NCBI GenBank assembly: GCA_021776655.1
Contig: JAJFFK010000023.1
Span: forward strand, 124,001-188,000
Reading direction: 5' to 3'
Source: Henriciella sp.
GTDB taxonomy: Bacteria; Pseudomonadota; Alphaproteobacteria; Caulobacterales; Hyphomonadaceae
DNA: 64,000 nt
The position numbers and the translations under genes were made by a program. Numbering within the stretch: position 1 is the first letter of the stretch; every line of letters begins with the position of its first letter. Shown here in pieces: positions 46,084 through 54,730 of the stretch. The notes under the pieces were generated by a model. It was not told the DNA's origin. It searched no databases and saw nothing but the letters and a program-made list of their open reading frames with translations.

Positions 46084-46275
46084 GTACTCTTCCCGTTTTT
46101 CGGCCGCCTACGACAAGCTTTGACTAAATCCAGCGACTAATTCAATCCACCAGCCTCACTTATATTCTCTCGATAATAGTGAAAAATCCCAACCTTATTC
46201 ACGCGCAACATATATGCCTCTTGAAAAAACAGTCGAGCCGCTTAATGCAATTCATGTGACACGATGGAGAGTTTG

Positions 46276-47436
46276 ATGTCTAAGGTTTTAGTGCTTGGTG
46301 GTGATGGATTCTGTGGTTGGCCGACGGCACTACACTTATCCAGACGGGGTCATGATGTGACCATTGTGGATAATCTATCCAGGCGAAAGATTGACATCGA
46401 ACTGGAAGTCGAAAGTCTGACCCCGATACGACCTCTCGGCGAACGTTTACTTGCCTGGAAGGACGTTTCTGGCAAGACAATCAAGTTTGAAAACTTCACT
46501 GTCGGCGAAAACTACCATCGCCTTCTAACATTGATTACAGAAGAAAAACCAGACGCCATAATTCACTTCGCCGAACAGCGGGCTGCCCCTTATTCAATGA
46601 AGTCCAGTTGGCACAAGCGGTATACAGTCTCTAATAATCTTAATGCCACTAATGACGTTCTTGCCGCTATTGTTGAGTCAGGTTTGGATACTCATCTTAT
46701 TCACCTGGGGACAATGGGCGTATACGGGTATGGTACTGCCGGAATGAAAATCCCTGAAGGTTATCTCAAGGTGCATATTGAGACTGAGCACGGGCTCACT
46801 GAACAAGAAATCCTGTACCCAGCAAACCCTGGCTCCATTTATCACATGACTAAGACTCAGGACCAGCTCTTCTTTCACTTCTACAATAAGAATGACGGCG
46901 TAAAAATTACTGACCTGCATCAAGGTATAGTTTGGGGCACCCAAACGGAAGAAACGCAGATGGATGAGCGCTTGATGAACCGATTCGATTACGATGGAGA
47001 CTATGGAACAGTTCTAAATCGGTTTGTAATGCAAGCTGCCGTAAACTATCCATTGACAGTCCACGGGACTGGTGGCCAAACGCGGGCCTTTATTCATATA
47101 CAGGATACCTGCCGCTGCATCGAGTTGGCGCTCAACTCACCACCTAAAGCAGGCTCACGTGTGAATATACTTAATCAAATGACCGAGACCCATCGGGTGC
47201 GAGAACTTGCCGAACTGATTGCCGAACAAACAGGTGCCGAGATCGCATTCATAGACAATCCGCGTAACGAGGCGGACGAGAATGAACTTCATGTCGAGAA
47301 TGATCGGTTTCTAGGGATGGGCTTAAAGCCAATTACGCTTAGCGAGGGCTTGCTTGGAGAAGTAAAAGAGATCGCGGAACGCTATTCCGATAGATGTGAT
47401 AAGACAAAAATTCCGTGCGTCTCGACTTGGTCATAG
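46276..47436 (+). CDS. sqdB: UDP-sulfoquinovose synthase SqdB
   Basis: SDR enzyme that joins sulfite to UDP-glucose to give UDP-sulfoquinovose, the donor for sulfolipid and, in a few organisms, sulfoquinovose-containing glycans. 386 residues. [19 protein letters not shown] and [20 protein letters not shown] are family-specific. The catalytic trio is T146 (LGTMGVYG), Y189 and K193 (IYHMTK), matching T145/Y182/K186 of plant SQD1. ATG 46276 has GGAG upstream; an ATG at 46264 is an alternative. The next gene makes sulfite. No SqdX/SqdC/SqdD sulfolipid glycosyltransferase was recognised nearby. Confidence 0.92.
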   Translation: MSKVLVLGGDGFCGWPTALHLSRRGHDVTIVDNLSRRKIDIELEVESLTPIRPLGERLLAWKDVSGKTIKFENFTVGENYHRLLTLITEEKPDAIIHFAEQRAAPYSMKSSWHKRYTVSNNLNATNDVLAAIVESGLDTHLIHLGTMGVYGYGTAGMKIPEGYLKVHIETEHGLTEQEILYPANPGSIYHMTKTQDQLFFHFYNKNDGVKITDLHQGIVWGTQTEETQMDERLMNRFDYDGDYGTVLNRFVMQAAVNYPLTVHGTGGQTRAFIHIQDTCRCIELALNSPPKAGSRVNILNQMTETHRVRELAELIAEQTGAEIAFIDNPRNEADENELHVENDRFLGMGLKPITLSEGLLGEVKEIAERYSDRCDKTKIPCVSTWS

Positions 47437-47478
47437 ACGCATCGGACGCGAAAAATTGTAGAGGCTAGGTATAAAACC

Positions 47479-48219
47479 GTGCAGACAGGCTTACGACAAG
47501 ATCTTTCTGAAAAGGCTTCGGCTTTGAACGAAAAGCTTGCATCGGAGTCTGCTGAAGACATTTTGGATCATTGCTGCAATCAGGTTTTCTCAGGCCGGAT
47601 AGGTTTGATTTCGTCATTTGGTGCCGAATCAGCCGTCCTGCTATCATTGGCGATGAAGGTACGATCAGATTTGCCGGTTATTTTCCTCGACACTCACAAG
47701 CATTTTTCCGAGACTTTAGAATATGTCTCCACCTTACGCGACAGTCTGTCTATTGAAACGTTGACAATTACCCGCCCACGGGGGGCAGAGATCGAAGCTT
47801 TAGATGCACACGGTTTGCTGCACCAAACAGACTCAGATTCCTGCTGCCACATAAGAAAAACCCTTCCTATGGTGCGAGCCTTAAACCCTTACGACGCGTG
47901 GATTACAGGGCGAAAACGCTTTCAAACCGCAAATCGAGAACAGCTAGAGATTGTGGAAGTGCAGGAGGGATGGTTGAAGATCAACCCTTTAGCAGCTTGG
48001 GCCGCAAGTGACGTATTCGCATACGCCAAGGAACTCAACTTGCCACCACATCCTCTCGTGGCCCACGGATTTCGCTCCATTGGTTGTGAACCATGTACAG
48101 TCGCTGTCTCAGCTGATGGTGATTCACGCGCGGGACGCTGGCAGGACCAGGATAAAACAGAATGTGGAATACATATTGTAGATGGGAAAGTCATACGTGA
48201 AAGGAAATCGTCTAGCTAA
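47479..48219 (+). CDS. cysH: Iron-sulfur APS/PAPS reductase (CysH)
   Basis: Reduces adenylyl-sulfate or PAPS to sulfite. 246 residues from a GTG start. The nucleotide-binding loop is ISSFGAESAVLL; the [4Fe-4S] cysteines are C122-C123 (DSCCHIRK) and C203/C206 (GCEPC), which point to the APS-reductase-like form; the catalytic cysteine is C229 in KTECGIH. It lies 42 bp after sqdB, which needs sulfite, so this copy is probably dedicated to UDP-sulfoquinovose synthesis rather than to cysteine. Substrate preference (APS or PAPS) is not certain. Confidence 0.92.
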   Translation: MQTGLRQDLSEKASALNEKLASESAEDILDHCCNQVFSGRIGLISSFGAESAVLLSLAMKVRSDLPVIFLDTHKHFSETLEYVSTLRDSLSIETLTITRPRGAEIEALDAHGLLHQTDSDSCCHIRKTLPMVRALNPYDAWITGRKRFQTANREQLEIVEVQEGWLKINPLAAWAASDVFAYAKELNLPPHPLVAHGFRSIGCEPCTVAVSADGDSRAGRWQDQDKTECGIHIVDGKVIRERKSSS

Positions 48220-48419
48220 ACTTGAGCCTATGGGGCAGGTACACATTTGCTTTCCATCTGGGCACTGCATAAGAATAAATGCAACTGATACTGCTTTATC
48301 CTTTGTAGAAAACGTGCGCTCCAACTCGAAAAATTCTGTGACTATAGGAAGTACATAGCGAGGCACAGAACATTCGAATTAAGTTTAGCGGATCATCTGC
48401 AATGTAGGGAATCTTATGA

Positions 48420-49514
48420 ATGACAATAAATGTTCTTAACTCCAATTTCTGGAAAGAGTTCAACAACGCCATAAATTTATCACCGACCCGCACCCAAGAT
48501 AAACTTGTCATATTGGGGGAGCTATACAGAAACTGTCAGCGGCTAGAGAAAGATGAAATTGTCAAGTCGAAACGCCTAGAGTTCCTTTCCCGGACGATGG
48601 AACTCATCGGTGGCAGCAATTATCACTCACAAGAAGACTTGGACATCGCAGCAGCAGACATGAAGATATTTTCTATGCTGTCCGAATTGAAACCAGCCTA
48701 CGCCATTGGAGTTGAGAATAAGATGGATTTTGGTATTATTGTGTTTGGGCACACTAGAACGGAAGAGTTAGAAAACACTCTGACCAGTCTAGAGCGGCAA
48801 AACGCTCTCGCGTTTACTGAGGTTTGGTTTGACGGTGACCAAGGAAATCAAACACTAAAGAATCGGATAGAAAGCGCCGTTGGTATCGCTTCAAATTTCC
48901 CCGTCAAACAAATCCATTACCAACGCGGAAATTTTGGATTCCGAAAAATGATCCTGACAGCACTACTTGATATGTCTCGCCGATATAACAATATCCTGAT
49001 TCTCGAAGATGATTGTTTCCCAACCCGAGATGCAGTTAGCGTATTTAGACAAGAGCTCGATATTATTAGAGATGATCCAGGCATCTTCTCCGTTTATGGC
49101 GCTCATTTCTCAATGCCATCGGAGCAGCCATTGTGCTCTAGATTCCAAGGTTGGGGTTGGGCAACAACCAGCGAGAAACTAACACCCATACTTAGAATGT
49201 TAGTTGCTTGTTACTCCTTAAGTGAAGCTGCTTATCTCGCGTTCGTAAGCAGCGCTCTGAATGACGAGGTCATTGAGCGACTCGAAGTTACTCCAGGTCG
49301 TCAACCGAGTTCAACACTGAAGTTTTTCTTCGCATGGGATGAAACCCTTGCGCTTTTAACAGCGATGCGAAATCAATTCCACAAACCTACTCCGAAGCAA
49401 GTGGTTTATAATTGTGGTTTAGGTGATAACTCCACGCATTTCCCGGACAAGCCCCGGTTTCGAAATGCTCCGTTCAACATGATCTCACCTTCCGAAGCCT
49501 GGTCAGTCTTTTAA
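48420..49514 (+). CDS. GT-A-fold glycosyltransferase, GNT-I-like
   Basis: 364-residue enzyme. N-terminal ~95 residues are helical and without recognised domain. The catalytic part starts MDFGIIVFGHTRTEELENTL, then ILILEDDCFPTRDAVSVF with an E-D-D metal motif and RFQGWGWATT, an arrangement reminiscent of GT13 (GNT-I) and related bacterial transferases. It ends CGLGDNSTHF. ATG 48420 (AGGGA ~10 bases upstream) overlaps a tiny out-of-frame ATG at 48416. The 200 bp before it hold no supported gene. AT-rich codon usage. Followed by a GT-B gene after 2 bp. Confidence 0.75.
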   Translation: MTINVLNSNFWKEFNNAINLSPTRTQDKLVILGELYRNCQRLEKDEIVKSKRLEFLSRTMELIGGSNYHSQEDLDIAAADMKIFSMLSELKPAYAIGVENKMDFGIIVFGHTRTEELENTLTSLERQNALAFTEVWFDGDQGNQTLKNRIESAVGIASNFPVKQIHYQRGNFGFRKMILTALLDMSRRYNNILILEDDCFPTRDAVSVFRQELDIIRDDPGIFSVYGAHFSMPSEQPLCSRFQGWGWATTSEKLTPILRMLVACYSLSEAAYLAFVSSALNDEVIERLEVTPGRQPSSTLKFFFAWDETLALLTAMRNQFHKPTPKQVVYNCGLGDNSTHFPDKPRFRNAPFNMISPSEAWSVF

Positions 49515-49516
49515 CA

Positions 49517-50731
49517 ATGCGGATTGTTATAGCAGACCCTTCACTCAATAATAAAATGGGGCACCATTACGCCCTGACACACCGAATTTCTGAAGCTTGC
49601 GCCAGTCAAGGACATCATGTGGTCTGGGCCACTCACCATAGTTTTACTACCCAAAGTCGGGATGTCCCCTATTCGACATACCCACTCTTCAGTCATACAA
49701 TGTATGATCGGTATGATCCAAAAACGAAGTCGAAACTTCCAATAGATTTGGATGAGATTCTAGCTAACGATATTTTCAAATTATCTAAACTCCTCGACCT
49801 AGGGTCTGACGATATCCTCTATTTTCACACCGGTTACGGCGACCTCTTTCGAGCGTATACGAATATCATATCAAAAAGCACCAGCTACAATTGGCCCGTT
49901 ACGCACATTTGCACCCCTTATGATTTAACAACAATGCCAGCCCAAGACGCAACTGTACCGCTTGACCCAATATTTGAAGCGCTCGTTAACTTGCCACAAA
50001 CGAATATGAACCTGTTTCTTTGGGCAGAAACGGATTTACTAACGGAACATTTCAACAATCGCTTTGGGGCCGCTTTCCAGTGCCTAGCTTTGCCGCCAAC
50101 TGGCATGGACAGCAAGAATGAGGCACCATTCGAGAAAAATAACCTTTATGTTATTTCGTATCTAGGAGCGGCCCGTGAAGAAAAAGGCTTTCATTTTCTG
50201 CCAGACATTGTGCAACAAATTTGGAACAGCGCTGACCGAGACAGCGTCAAATTCTTTATCCAATGCACGCCCCAAAAAATTGGCTACAATTCGACTATTA
50301 CAGCCGCGCTCGAAAATTTGAGTAGGTATCCTGATAGTTTTGTTAAACTAGAAAGGTCGTCGCTATCTGAAACCCAGTATTTCGGCGCACTGTCAAACAC
50401 CGATCTTCTGTTATTACTGTACAATCAAGACAGTTACAAGATACGGGGTTCCGGCATAGCCGTGGAATCGATTTGTGCTGCAGTGCCATATTTAACTTTC
50501 ACAAATACTTTCTGCGCACACCTTATCAGTACTGGGGGAGGTGTAGTTATTGATCGAGTTGAAGGCTTAGCACAGGTTGTTCAGAACTGTATTCGGAACA
50601 AAAATATTCTAAAAATCTCTAGCGAAGCCAGAAAGCAAACTTTTCTGCAGAACCATAGCCAAGTGAAGTATGCTAGCCTTCTGACTTCTGGGCATCTCGC
50701 CCGAACCAAATCTCTCAACCTTCTTGATTGA
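49517..50731 (+). CDS. GT-B-fold glycosyltransferase
   Basis: 404-residue protein. N-domain MRIVIADPSLNNKMGHHYALT with a GHH loop; the C-domain starts YVISYLGAAREEKGFHFLPDI and ends with IRGSGIAVESICAAVPYLTFTN, the acidic donor-binding region as in GT1/GT4. Family-level assignment only. Two bp after the preceding glycosyltransferase stop, so translationally coupled. Clearly AT-rich, with A/T-ending codons. Confidence 0.75.
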   Translation: MRIVIADPSLNNKMGHHYALTHRISEACASQGHHVVWATHHSFTTQSRDVPYSTYPLFSHTMYDRYDPKTKSKLPIDLDEILANDIFKLSKLLDLGSDDILYFHTGYGDLFRAYTNIISKSTSYNWPVTHICTPYDLTTMPAQDATVPLDPIFEALVNLPQTNMNLFLWAETDLLTEHFNNRFGAAFQCLALPPTGMDSKNEAPFEKNNLYVISYLGAAREEKGFHFLPDIVQQIWNSADRDSVKFFIQCTPQKIGYNSTITAALENLSRYPDSFVKLERSSLSETQYFGALSNTDLLLLLYNQDSYKIRGSGIAVESICAAVPYLTFTNTFCAHLISTGGGVVIDRVEGLAQVVQNCIRNKNILKISSEARKQTFLQNHSQVKYASLLTSGHLARTKSLNLLD

Positions 50732-50742
50732 GGTGGAGAGGT

Positions 50743-51636
50743 CTAAGTTCGCTTAAACATGCCTGCAAACGGATGTTCAGTTTCGACGTTCACACACGTG
50801 ATTTCGGACATTGGATAAGGTGCGTGTACGATACGGGCTACATAAGGCGATGCCAAACCCTCAAACAATTTTGCCGAACTTGCTCGATCTCGTATTGAGA
50901 CTGTATCGTCCATCTCGCGACGATATTCATCGAAATGACCTGCTGTCAGCTGCCCAGAGTGTGAACGAAATGCCGCAAGTGGATAGTCTAACGTAACAGG
51001 CACCGCAATTTCTGCAAACCGGCGCCAGAGATTCCAATCCCCAGCCATCTGAAAGCAGCGAAACTCATTTCCTAAGTCGATCTGATTCAGCAATGATTGT
51101 CTAAAAAATGTGCCTTCCTGCTGCAGAAACGGCCAGTGCATTCCATCACAGAGACCTGCTTTCACAACTTCTTGAGGGAATCGAATATTCCGCAATCCAC
51201 TGTACATGCCATTTTTGTTTACCGACGTCGTCCCAATCAGCCATGCCAGCTCCTCTTGTTCAAAGAGATCAGATAATTTGCTTAGAATTTGAAAGACGCC
51301 CAAATTGATCCAATCATCTGAATTAATCCAGCCAACAAATGCTTCATCAGGAGCACTTAAGACTCCGAAGGCTTTATAGAGAGCATCATACATACCTCGG
51401 TCCGACTCTCTTGAAAATGTGAAACAGATATTCCTGCAGCGTTTCGGAAAGTAACCGCCATCAATTAAGGTTTGCCAGTGTTTAAGCTTGTGCCAAGTAC
51501 CATCATTAGATCCACCATCCTGGATATGATAGCGAATATTAAAATCGCCCTCTTGGGCGATTACGCTTAAAATTGTTGTATCAATCGTTTCTTCTGAATT
51601 GAAAGTCGGCGTAGCAATATAAACTGTATCCGACAT
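50743..51636 (-). CDS. GT2-family glycosyltransferase
   Basis: 297-residue GT-A enzyme: VYIATPTFNSEETIDTTILS, YHIQDGGSNDGTWHKLK with the uridine-binding aspartates, and FVGWINSDDWINLGVF with the metal motif. The C-terminal part (MHWPFLQQEGTFFRQSLL) resembles the GT2 at 41821-42690. Convergent with the GT-B gene (11 bp apart). AT-rich. Confidence 0.87.
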   Translation of the reverse strand: MSDTVYIATPTFNSEETIDTTILSVIAQEGDFNIRYHIQDGGSNDGTWHKLKHWQTLIDGGYFPKRCRNICFTFSRESDRGMYDALYKAFGVLSAPDEAFVGWINSDDWINLGVFQILSKLSDLFEQEELAWLIGTTSVNKNGMYSGLRNIRFPQEVVKAGLCDGMHWPFLQQEGTFFRQSLLNQIDLGNEFRCFQMAGDWNLWRRFAEIAVPVTLDYPLAAFRSHSGQLTAGHFDEYRREMDDTVSIRDRASSAKLFEGLASPYVARIVHAPYPMSEITCVNVETEHPFAGMFKRT

Positions 51637-51693
51637 ATCTTAATCCACCCAGAGAACAGCTACGGTTGTTATATATACTAAAGGCCCCAGTCT

Positions 51694-52458
51694 TTAATTC
51701 ATGACTCGATTGAGAGGAAACCAATAATCAAAATCAACGCCACCCGAATTCTGTGCCGTGCGGAGCGGCGACAGGCTCGGCGTTCGCTCCAATATACTCT
51801 CATGCACGAAAATTAGATCCACCTGCCATAACGCATCATCGTAATAACAAAGCTCGGTAATATCAAAAAGCTTTAATCCAAGCTCTCGAAGCATGCTAAT
51901 ACGTTGAAATATAGTTGATACGGGCGCCTCAATAGCAACAATTGCGGCCTTAGATAGCACCCTTCCACCGCCTCTAATAATCTTCTCTTCAACGCCATCA
52001 ACATCAATTTTGACGATGTAGGTAAACGGCTTGAGTGCACCTTCGGGAAAGGTTTCATCTAAGGTGGACACTGTAACTGAATCAATTCCGAGTAGGTTTT
52101 GCTTTTCGTCATCTCGTTCTGGAAGAATTTGAGTATGTGTAACATTGCCGGAATGGTTGTTCGACAGCTTATGAAGAAACATCACATTGGATGTATCCGA
52201 CAGCGCTATTGGGTATAGGCGATGGCGGATATCTCGTTGCTCATAATTACGCAAAAGCATACTATGGTATTCAGTTGCAGGTTCAATAAGGTGATGAAAG
52301 CTCTCAGCGGCAGCTGCAACAAGGTAGTCAGTCAAACCCTGAACGCCGACGTCTATTACATCGTCAAATAATTCAGGTAAATCTCTTTTTATTCGCATCA
52401 AGCTGTCCACTGCGCGCGGGCGACGAAGCGATATTGTGTTACTAAGTCTAGATTCCAA
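51694..52458 (-). CDS. FkbM-family methyltransferase
   Basis: 254-residue SAM-dependent methyltransferase of the FkbM type, usually O-methylating sugars or glycans. VIDVGVQGLTDYL is the (atypical) SAM motif I, HLIEPATEYHSML follows, and YIVKIDVDGVEEKIIRGG is the family's diagnostic DVDG/DVEG segment. The frame starts at a TTG (52458) with AGGTGA upstream; an internal ATG at 52398 is an alternative. AT-rich. Confidence 0.82.
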   Translation of the reverse strand: MESRLSNTISLRRPRAVDSLMRIKRDLPELFDDVIDVGVQGLTDYLVAAAAESFHHLIEPATEYHSMLLRNYEQRDIRHRLYPIALSDTSNVMFLHKLSNNHSGNVTHTQILPERDDEKQNLLGIDSVTVSTLDETFPEGALKPFTYIVKIDVDGVEEKIIRGGGRVLSKAAIVAIEAPVSTIFQRISMLRELGLKLFDITELCYYDDALWQVDLIFVHESILERTPSLSPLRTAQNSGGVDFDYWFPLNRVMN

Positions 52459-52560
52459 AGCATTTCACCTAATAATTATTCAACCAAAGAGATTTTTGTA
52501 GAAATCAAACCTCGATTCAAAAGATTCTTGTAACAAGCCATACCCGAAGCAACAAACTAC

Positions 52561-53511
52561 TTACACACTCGGCGCAACCCCTGAATACCCCAAAACAGAG
52601 CATAATGGTAAATATGATGGCGCACGCTCAATCTCAAGCTGAATTTCGGGGCCTCCTGACCGACGCTGATGAATCATGATATTCTGATTATCTCGTCGGC
52701 CGCTATCGCCTGAAAATCTGAAGCTTCCATAAGCCTGCTCGAAACCATCAAAATAGTCTAAGTGTAATGCAGTGCATATTCTTTTCATGCACTTTTTCGG
52801 ATCAATTACTAAATCCTCATATTTGTACAAATCCACGTCTTTGTAATCATTTAAAAACACAAGGTACCGCCTACAATATTCTTCGAAACTTGGCGGTTCG
52901 AAATAGGCATTCCATCCTAATGTAATCATGGAAAGCCAGCTATCGATGGGATCGCGAACGGTGACAATCGATCGAATTGAAAATCTTGATCTGACGAGTT
53001 CACATAAAGTGGGCGTTTCAGCAACGATCTCTCCCGTCAGGTAATGGCTGTGAGAGTGATCTCTGAGGACGATATTACGACCGATCATCCATTGCTCTTC
53101 GCGTAGAACTTCCAGATCACCCAAGAATAGTTTCGCCACCAGGTCTGAGGAGATATCCCTATCCCCCTGACGCACAAGAGAGATTATGTCTGTAGGCGTG
53201 AAGGTCGAGCTTCCACTATTGACCCGCGGCATTGTGCTGTGAAGATCGATCTCATTCAGTAATAAGACATTTGCCATGGAGGCAATACATTTGGCAAATA
53301 ATGTACCTCCGGTACAGGAAAAATGATGCACAGTCCTAATTGCCTCATCGTCCAGCAAATTAGATGTTTGTGCCAGATTCAGTGCAGTATTGATATGCGC
53401 GTCAACGCGCCTTTGAGCAACTTTTCGCAAGCCCTTTCCGGTACGCGCCTCGGTCGCCAAACCCAAAGCGTTGTCAACATGATACGCCGCCAAGATCGAC
53501 CGCTTATTCAT
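52561..53511 (-). CDS. Sulfotransferase-family protein
   Basis: 316-residue protein. The PAPS loop is VHHFSCTGGTLFAKCIASM near residue 55, and the second phosphate site is RSIVTVRDPIDSWLSMI near 190. YKYEDLVIDPKKCMKRIC follows, all in the order of sulfotransferases. Likely target is the exported glycan. The ATG at 53511 overlaps the upstream gene's stop (ATGAATAA); two more ATG codons lie just upstream. It forms a tight pair with the coiled-coil gene before it. Confidence 0.8.
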   Translation of the reverse strand: MNKRSILAAYHVDNALGLATEARTGKGLRKVAQRRVDAHINTALNLAQTSNLLDDEAIRTVHHFSCTGGTLFAKCIASMANVLLLNEIDLHSTMPRVNSGSSTFTPTDIISLVRQGDRDISSDLVAKLFLGDLEVLREEQWMIGRNIVLRDHSHSHYLTGEIVAETPTLCELVRSRFSIRSIVTVRDPIDSWLSMITLGWNAYFEPPSFEEYCRRYLVFLNDYKDVDLYKYEDLVIDPKKCMKRICTALHLDYFDGFEQAYGSFRFSGDSGRRDNQNIMIHQRRSGGPEIQLEIERAPSYLPLCSVLGYSGVAPSV

Positions 53512-54508
53512 CATCATCACCGGTCTTCTTGCCCACAGTCTTGGTGGAATCATCGCTCTCGGTGAGGGCTATTTGCGCCGCCAGCAATTGCGCTTCAATC
53601 TTTTTGATAATGTCGGCTTGGCCCTTGTATGATTTTGCCAGTGACTTGTACCGAGTGCGTAAGTCCTGCAGATTATTATCACTCAACTGTTGTTGGCTTT
53701 TAGCGTCCGTTACGCGTTGGATCGTCTCCTCGCGGCGGGAGACTTCCTCGGCAAGTTCATCGTCAGATCGGTCTTTCTGGAGTTGAAGCCTGTCAATTTC
53801 GGCTTGTCGCTTGGCCAGCTCCTTATCTGACCTACTATCCAAGATGCTCAAATTTTCCTGAAGGGTTGTTTTCCAATCCTTGACATAAACGGTCCGGGCT
53901 ATTGCCGGATGGCGGGTTGAAAGCTGCGCATAGGCGATGAAGCTATAGCTGAACATGCGTGCGTCTTGAATGTCCTTACTGTACTGGCAAAGCGTTGCGT
54001 TCTCGCCAACCTCAAGCACCGAATGTGCAATGACAACATCAACACTTTGCAGGCACTGATCCGCACCCTTCATAATCTCAGGTGCCGCCACAGTATTCAA
54101 GAACATCCAGTTTGCACAAATCCCCTGTGCAGAGACGAACGCATCCAAGGTCGAGGTTTGAACGGGACACTCATCGATTGTTGCGATATTCTGCCAGATC
54201 GATTGCAGGTTCTCCGGTTTGATCAGACCGGATTCGGTTGGGAGGCTGGCTGTGTAATATTGGCTTTTGCATCCATCCGGTGACAGCACAACCTGGTTCA
54301 CACTCAGATTATCAGATTGCTGCAAATTGAATTTTTCAACCCGCGCTTCGTCGCCATCAGCGAAGGTTAGCACAACCGCGCCCAAGTCCGAATAGAACTG
54401 CACCTGCGCGTCAAAACAGGCACCAATCTGTAACAGACTGGTGATCGGGAACAGCACAGCCAGGTCAGCCAGGAGGTTTTTCTCGTCTGGCGTTGGCAAT
54501 TGGCTCAT
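53504..54508 (-). CDS. FkbM-like domain plus long coiled coil
   Basis: 334-residue protein. Residues ~10-215 resemble a degenerate FkbM/SAM fold: SLLQIGACFDAQVQFYSDLG, LTFADGDEARVEKF, WMFLNTVAAPEIMKGADQCL. The C-part ~219-318 is a continuous charged heptad stretch (KELAKRQAEIDRLQLQKDRS onward) expected to form a coiled coil, then a short acidic tail. The SAM-binding glycine motif is weak, so catalysis is uncertain. Overlaps the downstream sulfotransferase gene. Divergent from the exporter operon that starts at 54731. Confidence 0.65.
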   Translation of the reverse strand: MSQLPTPDEKNLLADLAVLFPITSLLQIGACFDAQVQFYSDLGAVVLTFADGDEARVEKFNLQQSDNLSVNQVVLSPDGCKSQYYTASLPTESGLIKPENLQSIWQNIATIDECPVQTSTLDAFVSAQGICANWMFLNTVAAPEIMKGADQCLQSVDVVIAHSVLEVGENATLCQYSKDIQDARMFSYSFIAYAQLSTRHPAIARTVYVKDWKTTLQENLSILDSRSDKELAKRQAEIDRLQLQKDRSDDELAEEVSRREETIQRVTDAKSQQQLSDNNLQDLRTRYKSLAKSYKGQADIIKKIEAQLLAAQIALTESDDSTKTVGKKTGDDDE

Positions 54509-54678
54509 TGTCTACTTCCGCTTGGTATTCCTGATAAACTCAACCGAGCTAATAAGACCGCTATTGCGCCTCATTCAGCACGTTCTGCATTGTCGGTTCC
54601 TTTAGCCATGTCAACCATCCGCCCCGCGACAAGGTGCGTCGACTCTAGAACAGTTAAAAGAGTAGACCCTGCTGATAT

Positions 54679-54719
54679 CCAAGGCTAGTTAGGGGCCTCT
54701 AAGCGTAGAATAGCCTTGG
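54679..54719. promoter_or_regulatory. 9-bp inverted repeat before the exporter operon
   Basis: CCAAGGCTA (54679-54687) and TAGCCTTGG (54711-54719) are perfect reverse complements, 23 bases apart, ending 11 bp before ATG 54731. It could be an operator or a leader hairpin that controls the coiled-coil/ABC-exporter operon. Confidence 0.45.
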
Positions 54720-54730
54720 GACGAAACAGT

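Noticed and set aside
45526-46140. 204-codon plus-strand frame
   Set aside because: Antisense to gmd, which is certain; translation is without motifs.
48124-48366. 80-codon minus-strand frame in the gap after cysH
   Set aside because: It overlaps the end of cysH antisense, has no ribosome site and no recognisable motif. The 200-bp gap 48220-48419 otherwise shows nothing I can support.
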